NCBI GenBank assembly: GCA_001768235.1
Contig: MENK01000024.1
Span: 148,468 to 212,467, forward strand
Origin: Bacteroidetes bacterium GWB2_32_14
GTDB lineage: Bacteria; Bacteroidota; Bacteroidia; Bacteroidales; UBA12077
Direction: 5' to 3'
Length of the DNA stretch: 64,000 nt
Each line of letters opens with the position of its first letter. Position 1 is the stretch's first letter. The translations under genes were made by a program, and so were the position numbers. Under the pieces are notes generated by a model. That model worked only from the letters and a program-made list of their open reading frames with translations. It made no database searches and was not told where the DNA came from. Below are positions 28,683 through 37,717 of the stretch, piece by piece.

Positions 28683-29264
28683 TTATCTGTTTTTCTCAGT
28701 AAAGGCTCTTCCTGCTCTTAAAGCTTTTAAATTAGTATCAATGATATCATCACCTTTGCGGGCAAAAATTTTACGGATACCTTCTTCAAAACTTTCGAAA
28801 GGAATGTTAAAAAAAGGCGAAGCTGCTCCTAACATCACGATGTTTGATGAACGTTTTGAACCAAATTCTTCTGCAATTTTATCTGCATCAATAATAATAT
28901 GGTTTTTAATTTTTTTAATTTCAGATAAAATGGTATCCATTTCAGGATAATTGGTAATATTTACAAAAGGAGTGGAGTTTGTAACCAGCCAGCCGTCTTT
29001 TGATAAGAAAGGTAAATACCTGAGCGACTCCATGGGCTCTACAGAAAGAATAATATCGGCATAACCCATCGGAATAAGATCGGAAGCAATTTCTTTGTCA
29101 GAAACACGCATGTGTGACTGAACGGCACCACCGCGTTGACTCATACCATGAACTTCTGATTGCTTTAACTGAAGGTTACTATGTAAAGCAGCCATACCAA
29201 TGGTAGCGGCAATCGATAAGATTCCCTGTCCACCAACTCCGGCTAATACGATATCTGTTTTCAT
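28683..29264 (-). CDS. iorB: Indolepyruvate:ferredoxin oxidoreductase, beta subunit
   Basis: The 193-residue protein is the gamma-type subunit of 2-oxoacid:ferredoxin oxidoreductases: GVGGQGILSIAATIG at the N-terminus and QSEVHGMSQRGGAVQSHMR near residue 35. It pairs with IorA to oxidise arylpyruvates to aryl-acetyl-CoA with reduction of ferredoxin, or in reverse to make aromatic amino acid precursors. It follows iorA on the same strand with a 93-nt gap holding a GC-rich palindrome. Confidence 0.9.
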   Translation of the reverse strand: MKTDIVLAGVGGQGILSIAATIGMAALHSNLQLKQSEVHGMSQRGGAVQSHMRVSDKEIASDLIPMGYADIILSVEPMESLRYLPFLSKDGWLVTNSTPFVNITNYPEMDTILSEIKKIKNHIIIDADKIAEEFGSKRSSNIVMLGAASPFFNIPFESFEEGIRKIFARKGDDIIDTNLKALRAGRAFTEKNR

Positions 29265-29330
29265 CTTAAATTTTTTTAATTCAATAAATTTATTTTTAAA
29301 TACTAAAAAGGCTTATTGCCCAAAGCTCTT

Positions 29331-29354
29331 AGCCTGCCGTCAGGCAGGCAGGCT
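29331..29354. repeat. GC-rich palindromic repeat between iorA and iorB
   Basis: The perfect 7-bp stem GCCTGCC / GGCAGGC with loop GTCA is extended by a third AGGC unit and followed by six T on the plus strand. It shares the core CTGCCnnnnGGCAG with 18855-18866 and 31270-31289. It lies inside a probable operon, so it could be an mRNA-processing or stability hairpin, or a mobile REP-like unit. Confidence 0.65.
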
Positions 29355-29357
29355 TTT

Positions 29358-30971
29358 TTATAACCCCAACTCTTTAATTTTATCACCCAGGGTTTTATTT
29401 TTCATGGTTTGAATACATTGGCGGCGTGGAATAATAACAGAAACACCTTTATAAGCCAATTCTTCTTTCATTACCTGAACCATCTCGTCCATATTCTTTT
29501 TCGTGGGTTTAAAAACCTTTATATGATCGGGATGAACACCAACGCCTTTACAAATATCTTCTATCCGCCCTAAAGCTTTAGAATCTTGTCCACCAGTCAT
29601 TCCTGTTGTAAAGTTATCGGAAATAATAATTGTAACAGGGCTGTTTTCTGTAACACAATCAATTAATCCCGTGATTCCTGAATGTGTGAATGTTGAATCT
29701 CCAATTACAGCAACAGAAGGTACCAGGCCTGCATCGGCAGCACCTTTAGCCATGGTAATTGATGCACCCATATCAACACAGGAGTTAATTGCATTGAGAG
29801 GTGGCAATGCACCTAAAGTATAACATCCGATATCTGAAAATACACGTCCTTCGCTATATTCTGATAAAGCCTGTTTTAAGGCAATGTAAGCATCAATATG
29901 GCCACAACCGGTACACATTGATGGCGGGCGGTTTTTTACAATTTCAGGAATACGTTCGTCTGTTACTGTTTCAAAACCTAATGCTTTGGCAACAATGTTC
30001 GGATTTAATTCTCCATCGCGGGGTAAGGTGCCATCTAACCTGCCGGTAACCGGGGTACCCGATTCCTGGTATCCTTTTAGCATTTCTTCAACAATCGGAT
30101 AGCCTTCTTCAATAACCAGGATTTTTTTACATTCTTTTACCATTCTCATTACCTGTTTTCGTGGTATGGGGTACTGGCAGATTTTAAGTATTGGAAAATT
30201 TAGTTTCTTATCCTGAAAATTTTCCATTAAATAATTATATGCTATTCCCGTAGTAATAATCCCTAAAGATTTGTCAGAACCATCGGTATATGAATTAAAT
30301 TTTGATTTTTCCGATTCTGTTTCAAGTCCTGATTGTGCATTCAGAAGTCCTTTGTAATTTCTCTTAGCAATTGCAGGCAATAAAACAAACTGTCTTAAAT
30401 CTGATGGCAAAGAATTATCGTTTTGTTTTTGTAATGGAAGAGTTTTAACTCCTGCCCTGGAATGAGCTAAACGGGTTGTAATTCTTAACATTACAGGTAA
30501 TTTGAATTTTTCGGAAAGTTCAAACCCATAATATGCCATTTCGTATGCTTCCTGCTGATTTACAGGTTCAAGAATCGGAATCATGGCAAACTTGCCATAG
30601 AACCTTGAATCCTGTTCGTTTTGCGATGAGTGCATGGATGGATCATCAGCAGAAACAACAATTAATCCTCCATTTACACCAGTAATTGAAGCGTTAATGA
30701 ATGCATCGGCAGCTACATTTAAACCAACATGTTTCATACAAACCATTGCTCTTTTTCCTGCATACGACATACCGAGGGCTGCTTCCATGGCTGTTTTTTC
30801 GTTGGCAGACCACATACTGTGGATTGAATTCTCTTTGGCAAATTTCGAAGCCTGGACATATTCAGTTATTTCTGTCGATGGGGTTCCGGGATAAGCATAA
30901 ATACCAGACATTCCGGCATCTAATGCCCCCTGGGCTATAGCTTCATCACCTAATAATAGTAATTTTTGCAT
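29358..30971 (-). CDS. iorA: Indolepyruvate:ferredoxin oxidoreductase, alpha subunit, without C-terminal ferredoxin domain
   Basis: This 537-residue TPP-dependent subunit has the pyrimidine-binding half first (YPGTPSTEITEY; MKHVGLNVAADAF) and the TPP pyrophosphate domain in the second half (CTGCGHIDAYIALK; GDSTFTHSGITG). Classical archaeal IorA is about 600 residues with a C-terminal 2[4Fe-4S] region. Here the protein ends soon after SVIIPRRQCIQT with no cysteine cluster. This shorter form seems common in Bacteroidota, and electron transfer may then use a separate ferredoxin. It heads the iorAB pair. Confidence 0.88.
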   Translation of the reverse strand: MQKLLLLGDEAIAQGALDAGMSGIYAYPGTPSTEITEYVQASKFAKENSIHSMWSANEKTAMEAALGMSYAGKRAMVCMKHVGLNVAADAFINASITGVNGGLIVVSADDPSMHSSQNEQDSRFYGKFAMIPILEPVNQQEAYEMAYYGFELSEKFKLPVMLRITTRLAHSRAGVKTLPLQKQNDNSLPSDLRQFVLLPAIAKRNYKGLLNAQSGLETESEKSKFNSYTDGSDKSLGIITTGIAYNYLMENFQDKKLNFPILKICQYPIPRKQVMRMVKECKKILVIEEGYPIVEEMLKGYQESGTPVTGRLDGTLPRDGELNPNIVAKALGFETVTDERIPEIVKNRPPSMCTGCGHIDAYIALKQALSEYSEGRVFSDIGCYTLGALPPLNAINSCVDMGASITMAKGAADAGLVPSVAVIGDSTFTHSGITGLIDCVTENSPVTIIISDNFTTGMTGGQDSKALGRIEDICKGVGVHPDHIKVFKPTKKNMDEMVQVMKEELAYKGVSVIIPRRQCIQTMKNKTLGDKIKELGL

Positions 30972-31077
30972 ATGTATTATTTTTTATTATTTATTCTGAT
31001 TCTATTTTTTATCGCGATAAGTTATAAATTTCCAACTACTTGTGAAAATTTATTTTTTTAAATAAAAAGAATGGGAG

Positions 31078-31180
31078 ATTTTACAGGCCACCAAAGCGTT
31101 TGAGGTAACCAACCTGAATTGCAATTACGTAATAAAATACAACTTTGCTTATATCCACAGTTTTAGGTTTAATTGCAAGA
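31078..31180 (-). pseudogene. Possible 3' remnant of an outer-membrane protein gene
   Basis: Minus-strand reading from 31180 gives KTLAIKPKTVDIS then KVVFYYVIAIQ and VGYLKRFGGL followed by TAA. The alternating hydrophobic/aromatic pattern that ends at the stop resembles the last strands of an outer-membrane beta-barrel. A stop codon precedes it, so only about 34 residues are open and no matching 5' part is nearby. A chance open frame cannot be excluded. Confidence 0.3.
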
Positions 31181-31269
31181 GTTTTTCACGAACAAAAGTA
31201 AGATTTATTTTTAGAATAGACCAATTTTGATTTATTTCCTAAAACATATTTTAGGTTAAAGTGAACTAA

Positions 31270-31289
31270 CCTGCCAGCCGGCAGGCTGG
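31270..31289. repeat. GC-rich palindromic repeat
   Basis: CCTGCC and GGCAGG with loop AGCC form a 6-bp hairpin (31270-31285). An overlapping alternative pairs CCAGCC with GGCTGG (31274-31289). It belongs with the elements at 18855 and 29331 through the CTGCCnnnnGGCAG core. Confidence 0.6.
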
Positions 31290-31315
31290 AATGCCTAAAA
31301 TGATTTAAATTAATA

Positions 31316-31364
31316 AACTGCATACTGCAAACTGTCAATTGCCAAGTGCTAACTATAAACTGTA
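31316..31364. repeat. Degenerate heptanucleotide tandem repeat (AACTGCN)
   Basis: Seven consecutive 7-mers read AACTGCA, TACTGCA, AACTGTC, AATTGCC, AAGTGCT, AACTATA, AACTGTA. The spacing is exactly 7 although the copies differ. The array covers the last codons and the stop of the minus-strand yjbQ gene. Confidence 0.65.
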
Positions 31365-31759
31365 AGAACTATTTTTCTGTTTCCTCCATTATTTCTGAAT
31401 TCACATAAATAAATTCCCTGCCAGATTCCCAGATTCAATTTGTGGTTTGTAACAGGTATTGTTACAGATTGCCCAAAAACAGAAGACTTTACGTGTGCAG
31501 GCATATCGTCGTCACCTTCTGATGTATGTTTAAATAATACATCTCCGTCAGGAATCAGGTGATTCATAAAACGATCGAAATCGTGCGTTACTGTTGGGTC
31601 TGCATTTTCATTTATTGTCAGCCCTGCTGATGTATGTTTTATAAATACATGTAAAATACCTTTTTCGGGAAGTTCATCAATTTCCTTTAAAAGGATACTG
31701 GTAATAAGATGAAATCCTCTTTTAAATGATGGTAAAGTAATTTCTTTTTGAGTTATCAT
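31349..31759 (-). CDS. YjbQ/UPF0047 family protein
   Basis: The 136-residue protein has the family signatures HTSAGLTINENADP (about residues 46-59) and FKHTSEGDDDMPAHVKSS near 77-94, with conserved His and Asp/Glu residues that could bind a metal. YjbQ proteins are described as having weak thiamine-phosphate synthase activity, but their main role is not settled. The length is normal. The last few codons overlap a degenerate 7-bp repeat. Confidence 0.87.
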   Translation of the reverse strand: MITQKEITLPSFKRGFHLITSILLKEIDELPEKGILHVFIKHTSAGLTINENADPTVTHDFDRFMNHLIPDGDVLFKHTSEGDDDMPAHVKSSVFGQSVTIPVTNHKLNLGIWQGIYLCEFRNNGGNRKIVLTVYS

Positions 31760-31874
31760 ATAAATAATTTTTTTAATATCTAAACAGAAAACAGTAGTTT
31801 TAGGCTTTCTTTTTTAAAAAGAAAATAAATTTCACATTTTACTGTTTATAAAGGTATCAATCTATTACTGGATA

Positions 31875-34337
31875 ATGAAATTTAAACGTTTTTTTTGTTT
31901 TTTTATATTCATAAATTTATTTGTATTGACATCCAATGCACAGGATATTGTTCAATTAAGTGGCAGTATTAGAGATTCATTGGGGCATGCAGTAGAATAT
32001 GCTCATGTTAAGGATATTAGTTTAAATACCGGTGTTGTAACAGATAAAAACGGGAACTACAGTATTTCAATTACCCGGGGCAAGGAAACTATATTGCAGG
32101 TTTCAAGCGTGGGGTATAAAACTAAAGAAATTACAATTCACCCCGACAAAATAAATACAACCGGTTTTAATATCATTCTTGATGTTTTAATTACCGATAT
32201 TGATGAAGTTTCTGTTTTTGGAGCAATTTCTTCTGAAAGTAACCTGGTTAAAATTGATGCAAAAAACGTGGGACTTCTGCCTGATTTGTCGGGTGGTGTG
32301 GAATCATTAATAAAAACTATGCCCGGTGTTGCTTCAAATTCCGAGTTAACATCGCAATATAACGTTCGTGGTGGAAGTTTCGACGAAAACCTGGTATATG
32401 TTAACGATATTGAAATATACCGGCCAATACTTGTTCGCTCGGGGCAGCAGGAAGGTTTAAGTTTCCTGAATTCTGATATGGTTTCGTCCATACAGTTTTC
32501 TGCCGGGGGGTTTGAATCCCGCTTTGGAGATAAAATGTCATCAGTACTGGATATTCGTTACAATAAACCAATAGAGTTTGCAGGAAATCTGTCTTTTAGC
32601 CTTTTAGGGGGAAATATTCATATTGAAGATATCTCGAAGAATGGTAAATTTACTTACAATACCGGCTTCAGGTATAAAACATCGCAATATGTTTTAAATA
32701 CACTGGAAACAAAAGGGGATTACAATCCTCAGTTTTATGATTTCCAAACGTATTTCACGTATAAAATCAGCAATTCGTTCGATATTGATTTCCTGGGTAA
32801 TTATGCTCTCAATAGTTATCAGTTTATTCCTGAAACCCGGGAGACACAATTCGGGACAGTAAACAATTCGCTTAGTTTAAAGATTTATTACGACGGGAAT
32901 GAAATTGATAAGTTTGAAACCTATTTGGGGGCATTTACTGCTTCATATCACCCGGACGAGCAATTTTCACTGAAATTCATTTTATCGGCATATACCACGA
33001 ACGAAGAAGAAACTTACGATATTCAGGGCCAATATTATTTAAACGAGTTAGATCGTACTGTTGGCTCTGATACTTACGGCGATAGCATTATGAATATTGG
33101 CATTGGAACATTTTTAAATCATGCGCGCAACTATATAGATGCCAGCGTGTATTCTCTTGCTTTTACAGGAGGATATTACTTTTTTAATAATAAAATTCGC
33201 TGGGGTGCAAAATACAATATCGAGTCAATAAACGATTATGTAAATCAATGGAAAATGCTTGATTCTGCTGGATATTCATTGCCTTATACAGGGGAAACAG
33301 TTGAGTTATATGAATCGGCCAGGGCTCAAAACAATTTAAATACGAATAAGATAGCTGCATATATTCAAAATACCTATAGTACGATTTTATCAAATAATGC
33401 CGAGTTGCTTGTGAATTATGGTTTGCGTGCTCATTACTGGGATTTTACAAACGAATTATTTATTACACCCCGCTTGCTGTTGTCTTATAAACCTGCCTGG
33501 AAGAAGGATATGTTGTTCAGGTTTTCTTCCGGTTTGTACTATCAACCGGCTTTTATTAAAGAACTCAGGGATAATGACGGGAACATAAATCCTGAAATAA
33601 AGTCCCAGAAATCAGTACATATTGTCTTGGGTAATGATTATCTTTTTAAAGCGTGGAGTCGCCCATTTAAGCTAACTACCGAGGTTTATTATAAATACCT
33701 CACCGATATTATTCCATATAAAGTTGATAATGTCCAGGTTTCATATTCTGCCGAGAATATGGCTAAAGGTTATGCTTTAGGTTTGGATATGAAAATAAAT
33801 GGAGAGTTTGTAAAGGGCATCGAGTCGTGGGCAAGCTTGTCGGTAATGCAAACCAAAGAAGATATTGAAGGCGATTCGTATGTTAATTCCGATAATGAAG
33901 TTGTTTACCCGGGTTATTATTCACGGCCTACCGACCAATTGGTAAATTTTAGTTTGTATTTTCAGGATTATTTGCCAATGAATCCGTCATATAGTGTTAT
34001 TTTGAGTTTGCATTATGGCAGTAGTTTACCATTTTCATCTCCCGATGAGAACAGGTACGACCAGGTTTTTAGAATGAAACCATACCGCAGGGTTGATATT
34101 GGTTTCTCAAAGGTTTTAATTCGTGAAGATCGTACGTTGAAAAATTCAAATCCATTGAATAAACTCAAAAGCATGTGGTTAAGTTTTGAAGTATTTAATT
34201 TATTAGATATTGATAACACAATTTCTTATATGTGGGTTAAAACATCAGAAAACCAGGCGGGTGAAGCAATTCAGTATGCTGTTCCAAATTACTTAACTTC
34301 ACGAAGATTTAATCTTAAATTAGCAGTAAAATTCTAA
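31875..34337 (+). CDS. TonB-dependent receptor with carboxypeptidase-regulatory N-domain
   Basis: The 820-residue outer-membrane receptor has a signal peptide (residues 1-22) and a carboxypeptidase-D regulatory-like beta-sandwich (about 27-110; GSIRDSLGHAVEYAHV). The plug follows (about 125-230; SLIKTMPGVASNSELTSQY then NVRGGSFDENLVYVND), then the beta-barrel, ending in F. There is no SusD-like lipoprotein next to it, so the ligand is unlikely to be a glycan taken up by a canonical SusCD pair. It stands alone on the plus strand and is followed by the DUF4301 gene. Confidence 0.85.
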   Translation: MKFKRFFCFFIFINLFVLTSNAQDIVQLSGSIRDSLGHAVEYAHVKDISLNTGVVTDKNGNYSISITRGKETILQVSSVGYKTKEITIHPDKINTTGFNIILDVLITDIDEVSVFGAISSESNLVKIDAKNVGLLPDLSGGVESLIKTMPGVASNSELTSQYNVRGGSFDENLVYVNDIEIYRPILVRSGQQEGLSFLNSDMVSSIQFSAGGFESRFGDKMSSVLDIRYNKPIEFAGNLSFSLLGGNIHIEDISKNGKFTYNTGFRYKTSQYVLNTLETKGDYNPQFYDFQTYFTYKISNSFDIDFLGNYALNSYQFIPETRETQFGTVNNSLSLKIYYDGNEIDKFETYLGAFTASYHPDEQFSLKFILSAYTTNEEETYDIQGQYYLNELDRTVGSDTYGDSIMNIGIGTFLNHARNYIDASVYSLAFTGGYYFFNNKIRWGAKYNIESINDYVNQWKMLDSAGYSLPYTGETVELYESARAQNNLNTNKIAAYIQNTYSTILSNNAELLVNYGLRAHYWDFTNELFITPRLLLSYKPAWKKDMLFRFSSGLYYQPAFIKELRDNDGNINPEIKSQKSVHIVLGNDYLFKAWSRPFKLTTEVYYKYLTDIIPYKVDNVQVSYSAENMAKGYALGLDMKINGEFVKGIESWASLSVMQTKEDIEGDSYVNSDNEVVYPGYYSRPTDQLVNFSLYFQDYLPMNPSYSVILSLHYGSSLPFSSPDENRYDQVFRMKPYRRVDIGFSKVLIREDRTLKNSNPLNKLKSMWLSFEVFNLLDIDNTISYMWVKTSENQAGEAIQYAVPNYLTSRRFNLKLAVKF

Positions 34338-34427
34338 AATTCAACCTGCTTTCTCTTGTAATTTTTGTAAATTTATTTGATTTTTAATTACATTGTAAAT
34401 GTTTGCATCAGACTTTAATTCTAATTT

Positions 34428-35960
34428 ATGCAGTTAACTCATAAAGATATTTTACAACTTAAATCCAAAGGATTAACGGTTAAGGATTTGGATAAACAGA
34501 TTGAAAATTTTAAAAATGGATTTCCATTTTTAAAAGTCTTTAAGCCTGCAAAAATTGGCGATGGAATTCTTAAACTAACAGGTAAGGAAATAAAGTTATA
34601 CCAGAATACCTTTGAAAAAACTAAAGCAGATGTATTAAAGTTTATTCCGGCATCGGGAGCAGCTACGCGCATGTTTAGTTTTCTTCATGAGTTTTACGAA
34701 AAGGCGGATGATCATTACGCTGATATTAATCAAATTAAAAATGATGATGTAATTTATTTTTTTAAGAATATTGAAAAATTTGCATTTTCTATTGATTTAA
34801 AATTAAAGCTCTATTCGAACGGTTTAGATATTCGGGAATTATTAAAAAATGGTAGATATAAAACCATACTTCATTTTTTTCTCTTTAATAACGGATTAAA
34901 TTACAGTGAACTTCCTAAAGGAGTATTACAGTTTCACGTAGAAAAGGATAATATAAAAACGGCAATTGAAGAGCATTTGATAGAAAGCGCCATGTATGCA
35001 AAATCACATGGTAAAACTATAAAAATTCATTTTACTGTATCGCCTGAACATATTTCTTTATTTAAAAATCTTATACAGAAAGTGAAGCCAATATATGAAA
35101 AACAGTATAAGGTAAAATACAAGATCGGTTACTCGCGGCAAAAATCATCGACAGATATGGTTGCCGTGGATATGAACAATGAGTTGTTTCGCAATGATGA
35201 TGGCAGCTTATTATTCAGGCCAGGCGGACATGGTGCGCTTATCGAAAACCTGAATGATTTGGATTCTGACATTATTTTTATAAAAAATATTGACAATGTT
35301 GTTCCTGACAGGCTTAAAGACGAAACGATTTTATATAAAAAAGTGCTGGCTGGTATTTTAATGTCTTATAAAGAAAAAATTCATGATTACATTCAGATTC
35401 TTTCATCGAAAGAATTGTTCGATTCTGAGTTAAAAGAAATAGGAAGCTTTATTAAAAACGAATTATGTTTTATTCCTGGTGATGAGATTGATGAATTAAG
35501 CAACGAGTTACAAGCACACTATTTTATAAAAATTCTTAACAGGCCAATCCGGGTTTGCGGAATGGTTAAAAACGAAGGTGAACCCGGGGGAGGCCCATTT
35601 TGGGTTGAACATTCTGATGGCTCTGTCGATTTACAAATTGTAGAAACCTCTCAAATCGATCCTAAAAATCCGAATCAGCTGGATATCCTGAAAAAATCAA
35701 CACACTTTAACCCGGTTGATTTGGTTCTTTATACAAAGAATTATAAGAATGAAAAATTCAACCTGCTTCAATACCGCGATCCTGAAACAGGATTTATTAC
35801 TCATAAAACAAAAGACGGGCGAAGTTTAAAAGCACAGGAATTACCCGGCCTATGGAACGGTGCAATGGCCTATTGGAATACTATTTTTGTTGAAGTGCCA
35901 ATTAGTACATTTAATCCGGTAAAAACAATAAACGATTTACTCAGGCCGGAACATCAGTAG
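34428..35960 (+). CDS. DUF4301 family protein
   Basis: The 510-residue cytoplasmic protein matches the Bacteroidota DUF4301 pattern: a conserved PASGAATRMF near residues 75-84 and FRPGGHGALIENLNDLDSD near 264-282, then CGMVKNEGEPGGGPFWVEH near 382-400. The G-rich motifs and the IIFIKNIDN stretch recall sugar-nucleotidyltransferase folds, so a nucleotide- or sugar-phosphate-binding activity is possible but unproven. It has no membrane or export signal. Confidence 0.7.
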   Translation: MQLTHKDILQLKSKGLTVKDLDKQIENFKNGFPFLKVFKPAKIGDGILKLTGKEIKLYQNTFEKTKADVLKFIPASGAATRMFSFLHEFYEKADDHYADINQIKNDDVIYFFKNIEKFAFSIDLKLKLYSNGLDIRELLKNGRYKTILHFFLFNNGLNYSELPKGVLQFHVEKDNIKTAIEEHLIESAMYAKSHGKTIKIHFTVSPEHISLFKNLIQKVKPIYEKQYKVKYKIGYSRQKSSTDMVAVDMNNELFRNDDGSLLFRPGGHGALIENLNDLDSDIIFIKNIDNVVPDRLKDETILYKKVLAGILMSYKEKIHDYIQILSSKELFDSELKEIGSFIKNELCFIPGDEIDELSNELQAHYFIKILNRPIRVCGMVKNEGEPGGGPFWVEHSDGSVDLQIVETSQIDPKNPNQLDILKKSTHFNPVDLVLYTKNYKNEKFNLLQYRDPETGFITHKTKDGRSLKAQELPGLWNGAMAYWNTIFVEVPISTFNPVKTINDLLRPEHQ

Positions 35961-36103
35961 TTTTCTTTATCATTTTTAAATATCAAAAACCCTGAGAGTT
36001 TACACAAAGTTAACGTAAAGTTCAATTTTGAGTAATACTGAGGTAATATTGGCAGAATATATTTGTGGTATAAATAATCGCAAACAATTAAATTCAAAAT
36101 AAA

Positions 36104-36460
36104 ATGAAAAAGTTAACAACCTTAGTTTTAAGTTTATTCTTTGTTGTTGCAGTTTTTGCAACAGAAACTGAAAACGAAAAAAATAATTCCGAAAGTGCTT
36201 CGATTGCAACCAAGCTGTCAGGAAAAGTGCTTGATAAATCAACCGGAGAAGCTCTTGCAGGAGTTAAAATCTCTTTAAATGATTCAGGAAATTATGTTTA
36301 TACCGATTTCGACGGGAAATTTGAACTGACAAATGTAAAACCGGGTAAAATTGAAATTAGTGCTTCATACATATCATATAAAGTAAAAACAGAAGCTTTA
36401 CATATTGATTTAAATAGCAACAATACTGTAGAAGTTAAAATCGAGAACTTATCAGAGTAA
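36104..36460 (+). CDS. Small exported carboxypeptidase-regulatory-domain protein
   Basis: The 118-residue protein has a signal peptide (about residues 1-19) and one carboxypeptidase-regulatory-like/CNA-B beta-sandwich (about 38-115). The pattern is LSGKVLDKSTGEALAGVKI then YTDFDGKFELTNVKPGKIE, as found at the N-terminus of TonB receptors. Here it stands alone with no barrel. It could be a periplasmic partner of a receptor, or a stable secreted domain. A strong terminator follows. Confidence 0.75.
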   Translation: MKKLTTLVLSLFFVVAVFATETENEKNNSESASIATKLSGKVLDKSTGEALAGVKISLNDSGNYVYTDFDGKFELTNVKPGKIEISASYISYKVKTEALHIDLNSNNTVEVKIENLSE

Positions 36461-36487
36461 AATTTGAAGTTTTAGATTTGATTCCGG

Positions 36488-36511
36488 AACCGGGCTTTAG
36501 CCCGGTTTTTT
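36488..36511 (+). terminator. Rho-independent terminator
   Basis: The 9-bp stem AACCGGGCT / AGCCCGGTT with a short TT loop is followed by TTTTTT, just after the stop of the small exported protein gene. Confidence 0.85.
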
Positions 36512-36525
36512 ACTTGCAATTGGTT

Positions 36526-37455
36526 CTAGAACCATTGCCTTTTTCTAAAGAAAATTACACTAATAATTGACAACAATAACGAAACAACTATAATTAAAGG
36601 CATTGCCAGGCTTGAATTCTCCATGGAATTTGGCACGTTCATTCCAAAAATGCTCGCAATTAAAGTAGGAATCATAAGTAAAATTGAAATTAATGTCAGC
36701 TGTTTCATTACAACGTTTAAATTATTAGATATTACTGATGCAAAAGCATCCATCATTCCACTCTGAATATCAGAATATATTTGCGCCATTTCTAAGGCCT
36801 GTTTATTCTCAATTATAGCATCTTCGAGCAAGTCTTCGTTAATTTCGGTTACAATTTTCTTCGAATTTCGAAGTTTTGCCAGCACAATTTCATTTGCCTT
36901 AATTGAAGTGATGAAATAAACAAGACATTTTTCCATTTTTAACAGTTTATTCAGTTCCCTGTTTTTAATCGATTTTTCAAGATCTTGCTCTATAATTGAT
37001 GTTTGCTGATTTATTTCTTTCAAGTATCGAAGGTAGGTATTCCCGGAACGAAGAAATAATCGGAGAATAAAATTAATAACATCTGAAATCTGACGATATT
37101 GATCTCTGTATAAGGAAGGTTGTTCTATCGGTAATATTTCATTGTTCTGTAAACACAACGTCATTGTAAAATTTTCTGCCATAAAAATACCAAGAGGTAT
37201 AGTATGAAAAGGAATTCCATTGTTTGTACTTTTTATTGGAATACGGATAATTACTAATGACCAGGTATCATCTATTTCTAAACGGGGTCTTTCGTCAGCA
37301 TCTAAAATATCCTGTATAATGTCCGATGGTAAATGAAATTCTTCTGATATTCTTTGAATTTCTTCAGCAGTTGGTTGTGTTACATTAATCCAGCAACCAT
37401 TTTCAACCTGGGGTATTTCAAAATATCCACCAAATGTTTTGAAAATTTTAATCAT
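36526..37455 (-). CDS. corA: CorA-family magnesium/divalent cation channel
   Basis: The 309-residue protein has a cytoplasmic N-terminal alpha/beta domain, a long helical stalk and two C-terminal membrane helices. The signature GMN lies at about 271-273 (IFGMNVPNSME) in the loop between helices, and the C-terminus is basic (RKRQWF). It forms a pentameric Mg2+ channel in the inner membrane. The upstream leader has a hairpin that buries a GGAG close to the start codon. Confidence 0.9.
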   Translation of the reverse strand: MIKIFKTFGGYFEIPQVENGCWINVTQPTAEEIQRISEEFHLPSDIIQDILDADERPRLEIDDTWSLVIIRIPIKSTNNGIPFHTIPLGIFMAENFTMTLCLQNNEILPIEQPSLYRDQYRQISDVINFILRLFLRSGNTYLRYLKEINQQTSIIEQDLEKSIKNRELNKLLKMEKCLVYFITSIKANEIVLAKLRNSKKIVTEINEDLLEDAIIENKQALEMAQIYSDIQSGMMDAFASVISNNLNVVMKQLTLISILLMIPTLIASIFGMNVPNSMENSSLAMPLIIVVSLLLSIISVIFFRKRQWF

Positions 37456-37462
37456 CTTTGGT

Positions 37463-37487
37463 CTCCTTACAATAATCCTGTAAGGAG
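37463..37487 (-). promoter_or_regulatory. Hairpin in corA leader covering a GGAG near the start codon
   Basis: On the minus strand CTCCTTACA and TGTAAGGAG form a 9-bp stem with a 7-base loop. The GGAG of the 3' arm ends 7 bases before the corA ATG. GC-rich complementary stretches further up (GGCCC near 37540 and GGGC near 37500) suggest a larger folded leader. No known riboswitch class was recognised. Confidence 0.4.
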
Positions 37488-37653
37488 TTATTCACGTTCG
37501 CCCTACAGGTAAGTTAGTAATTAATTCTACTATGATACGGGCCTTCGTCCATAATTGATATTGTTTTATTTTGTTGCAAAAATAACTTTATTTTTCAAAA
37601 AATGATCTTGTAATAGTTTTTATTTTTTATTGCCTGATATTTTATTAGAATCT

Positions 37654-37678
37654 AAAAAAAACACCGTCTTTGACGGTG
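37654..37678 (-). terminator. Terminator after the YwqK-like gene
   Basis: The 7-bp stem CACCGTC / GACGGTG with loop AAA is followed on the minus strand by eight T, downstream of the gene at 37718-38197. Confidence 0.85.
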
Positions 37679-37717
37679 GTAATGAATTTTTGAGAAAGGA
37701 TAGATGGATTTACCTGA

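Larger units (their letters stand above)
30972..31348. other. 377-nt intergenic stretch with gene scrap and repeats
   Basis: This gap has no complete gene. It contains a minus-strand 3' gene scrap (31078-31180), a GC-rich palindrome (31270-31289), a TGCCTAAA word (31292-31299) and the start of a degenerate heptamer array (31316-31364) that runs into the yjbQ stop codon. The upstream region of iorA (30972-31070) is AT-rich, and no clear promoter could be fixed. Confidence 0.6.
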
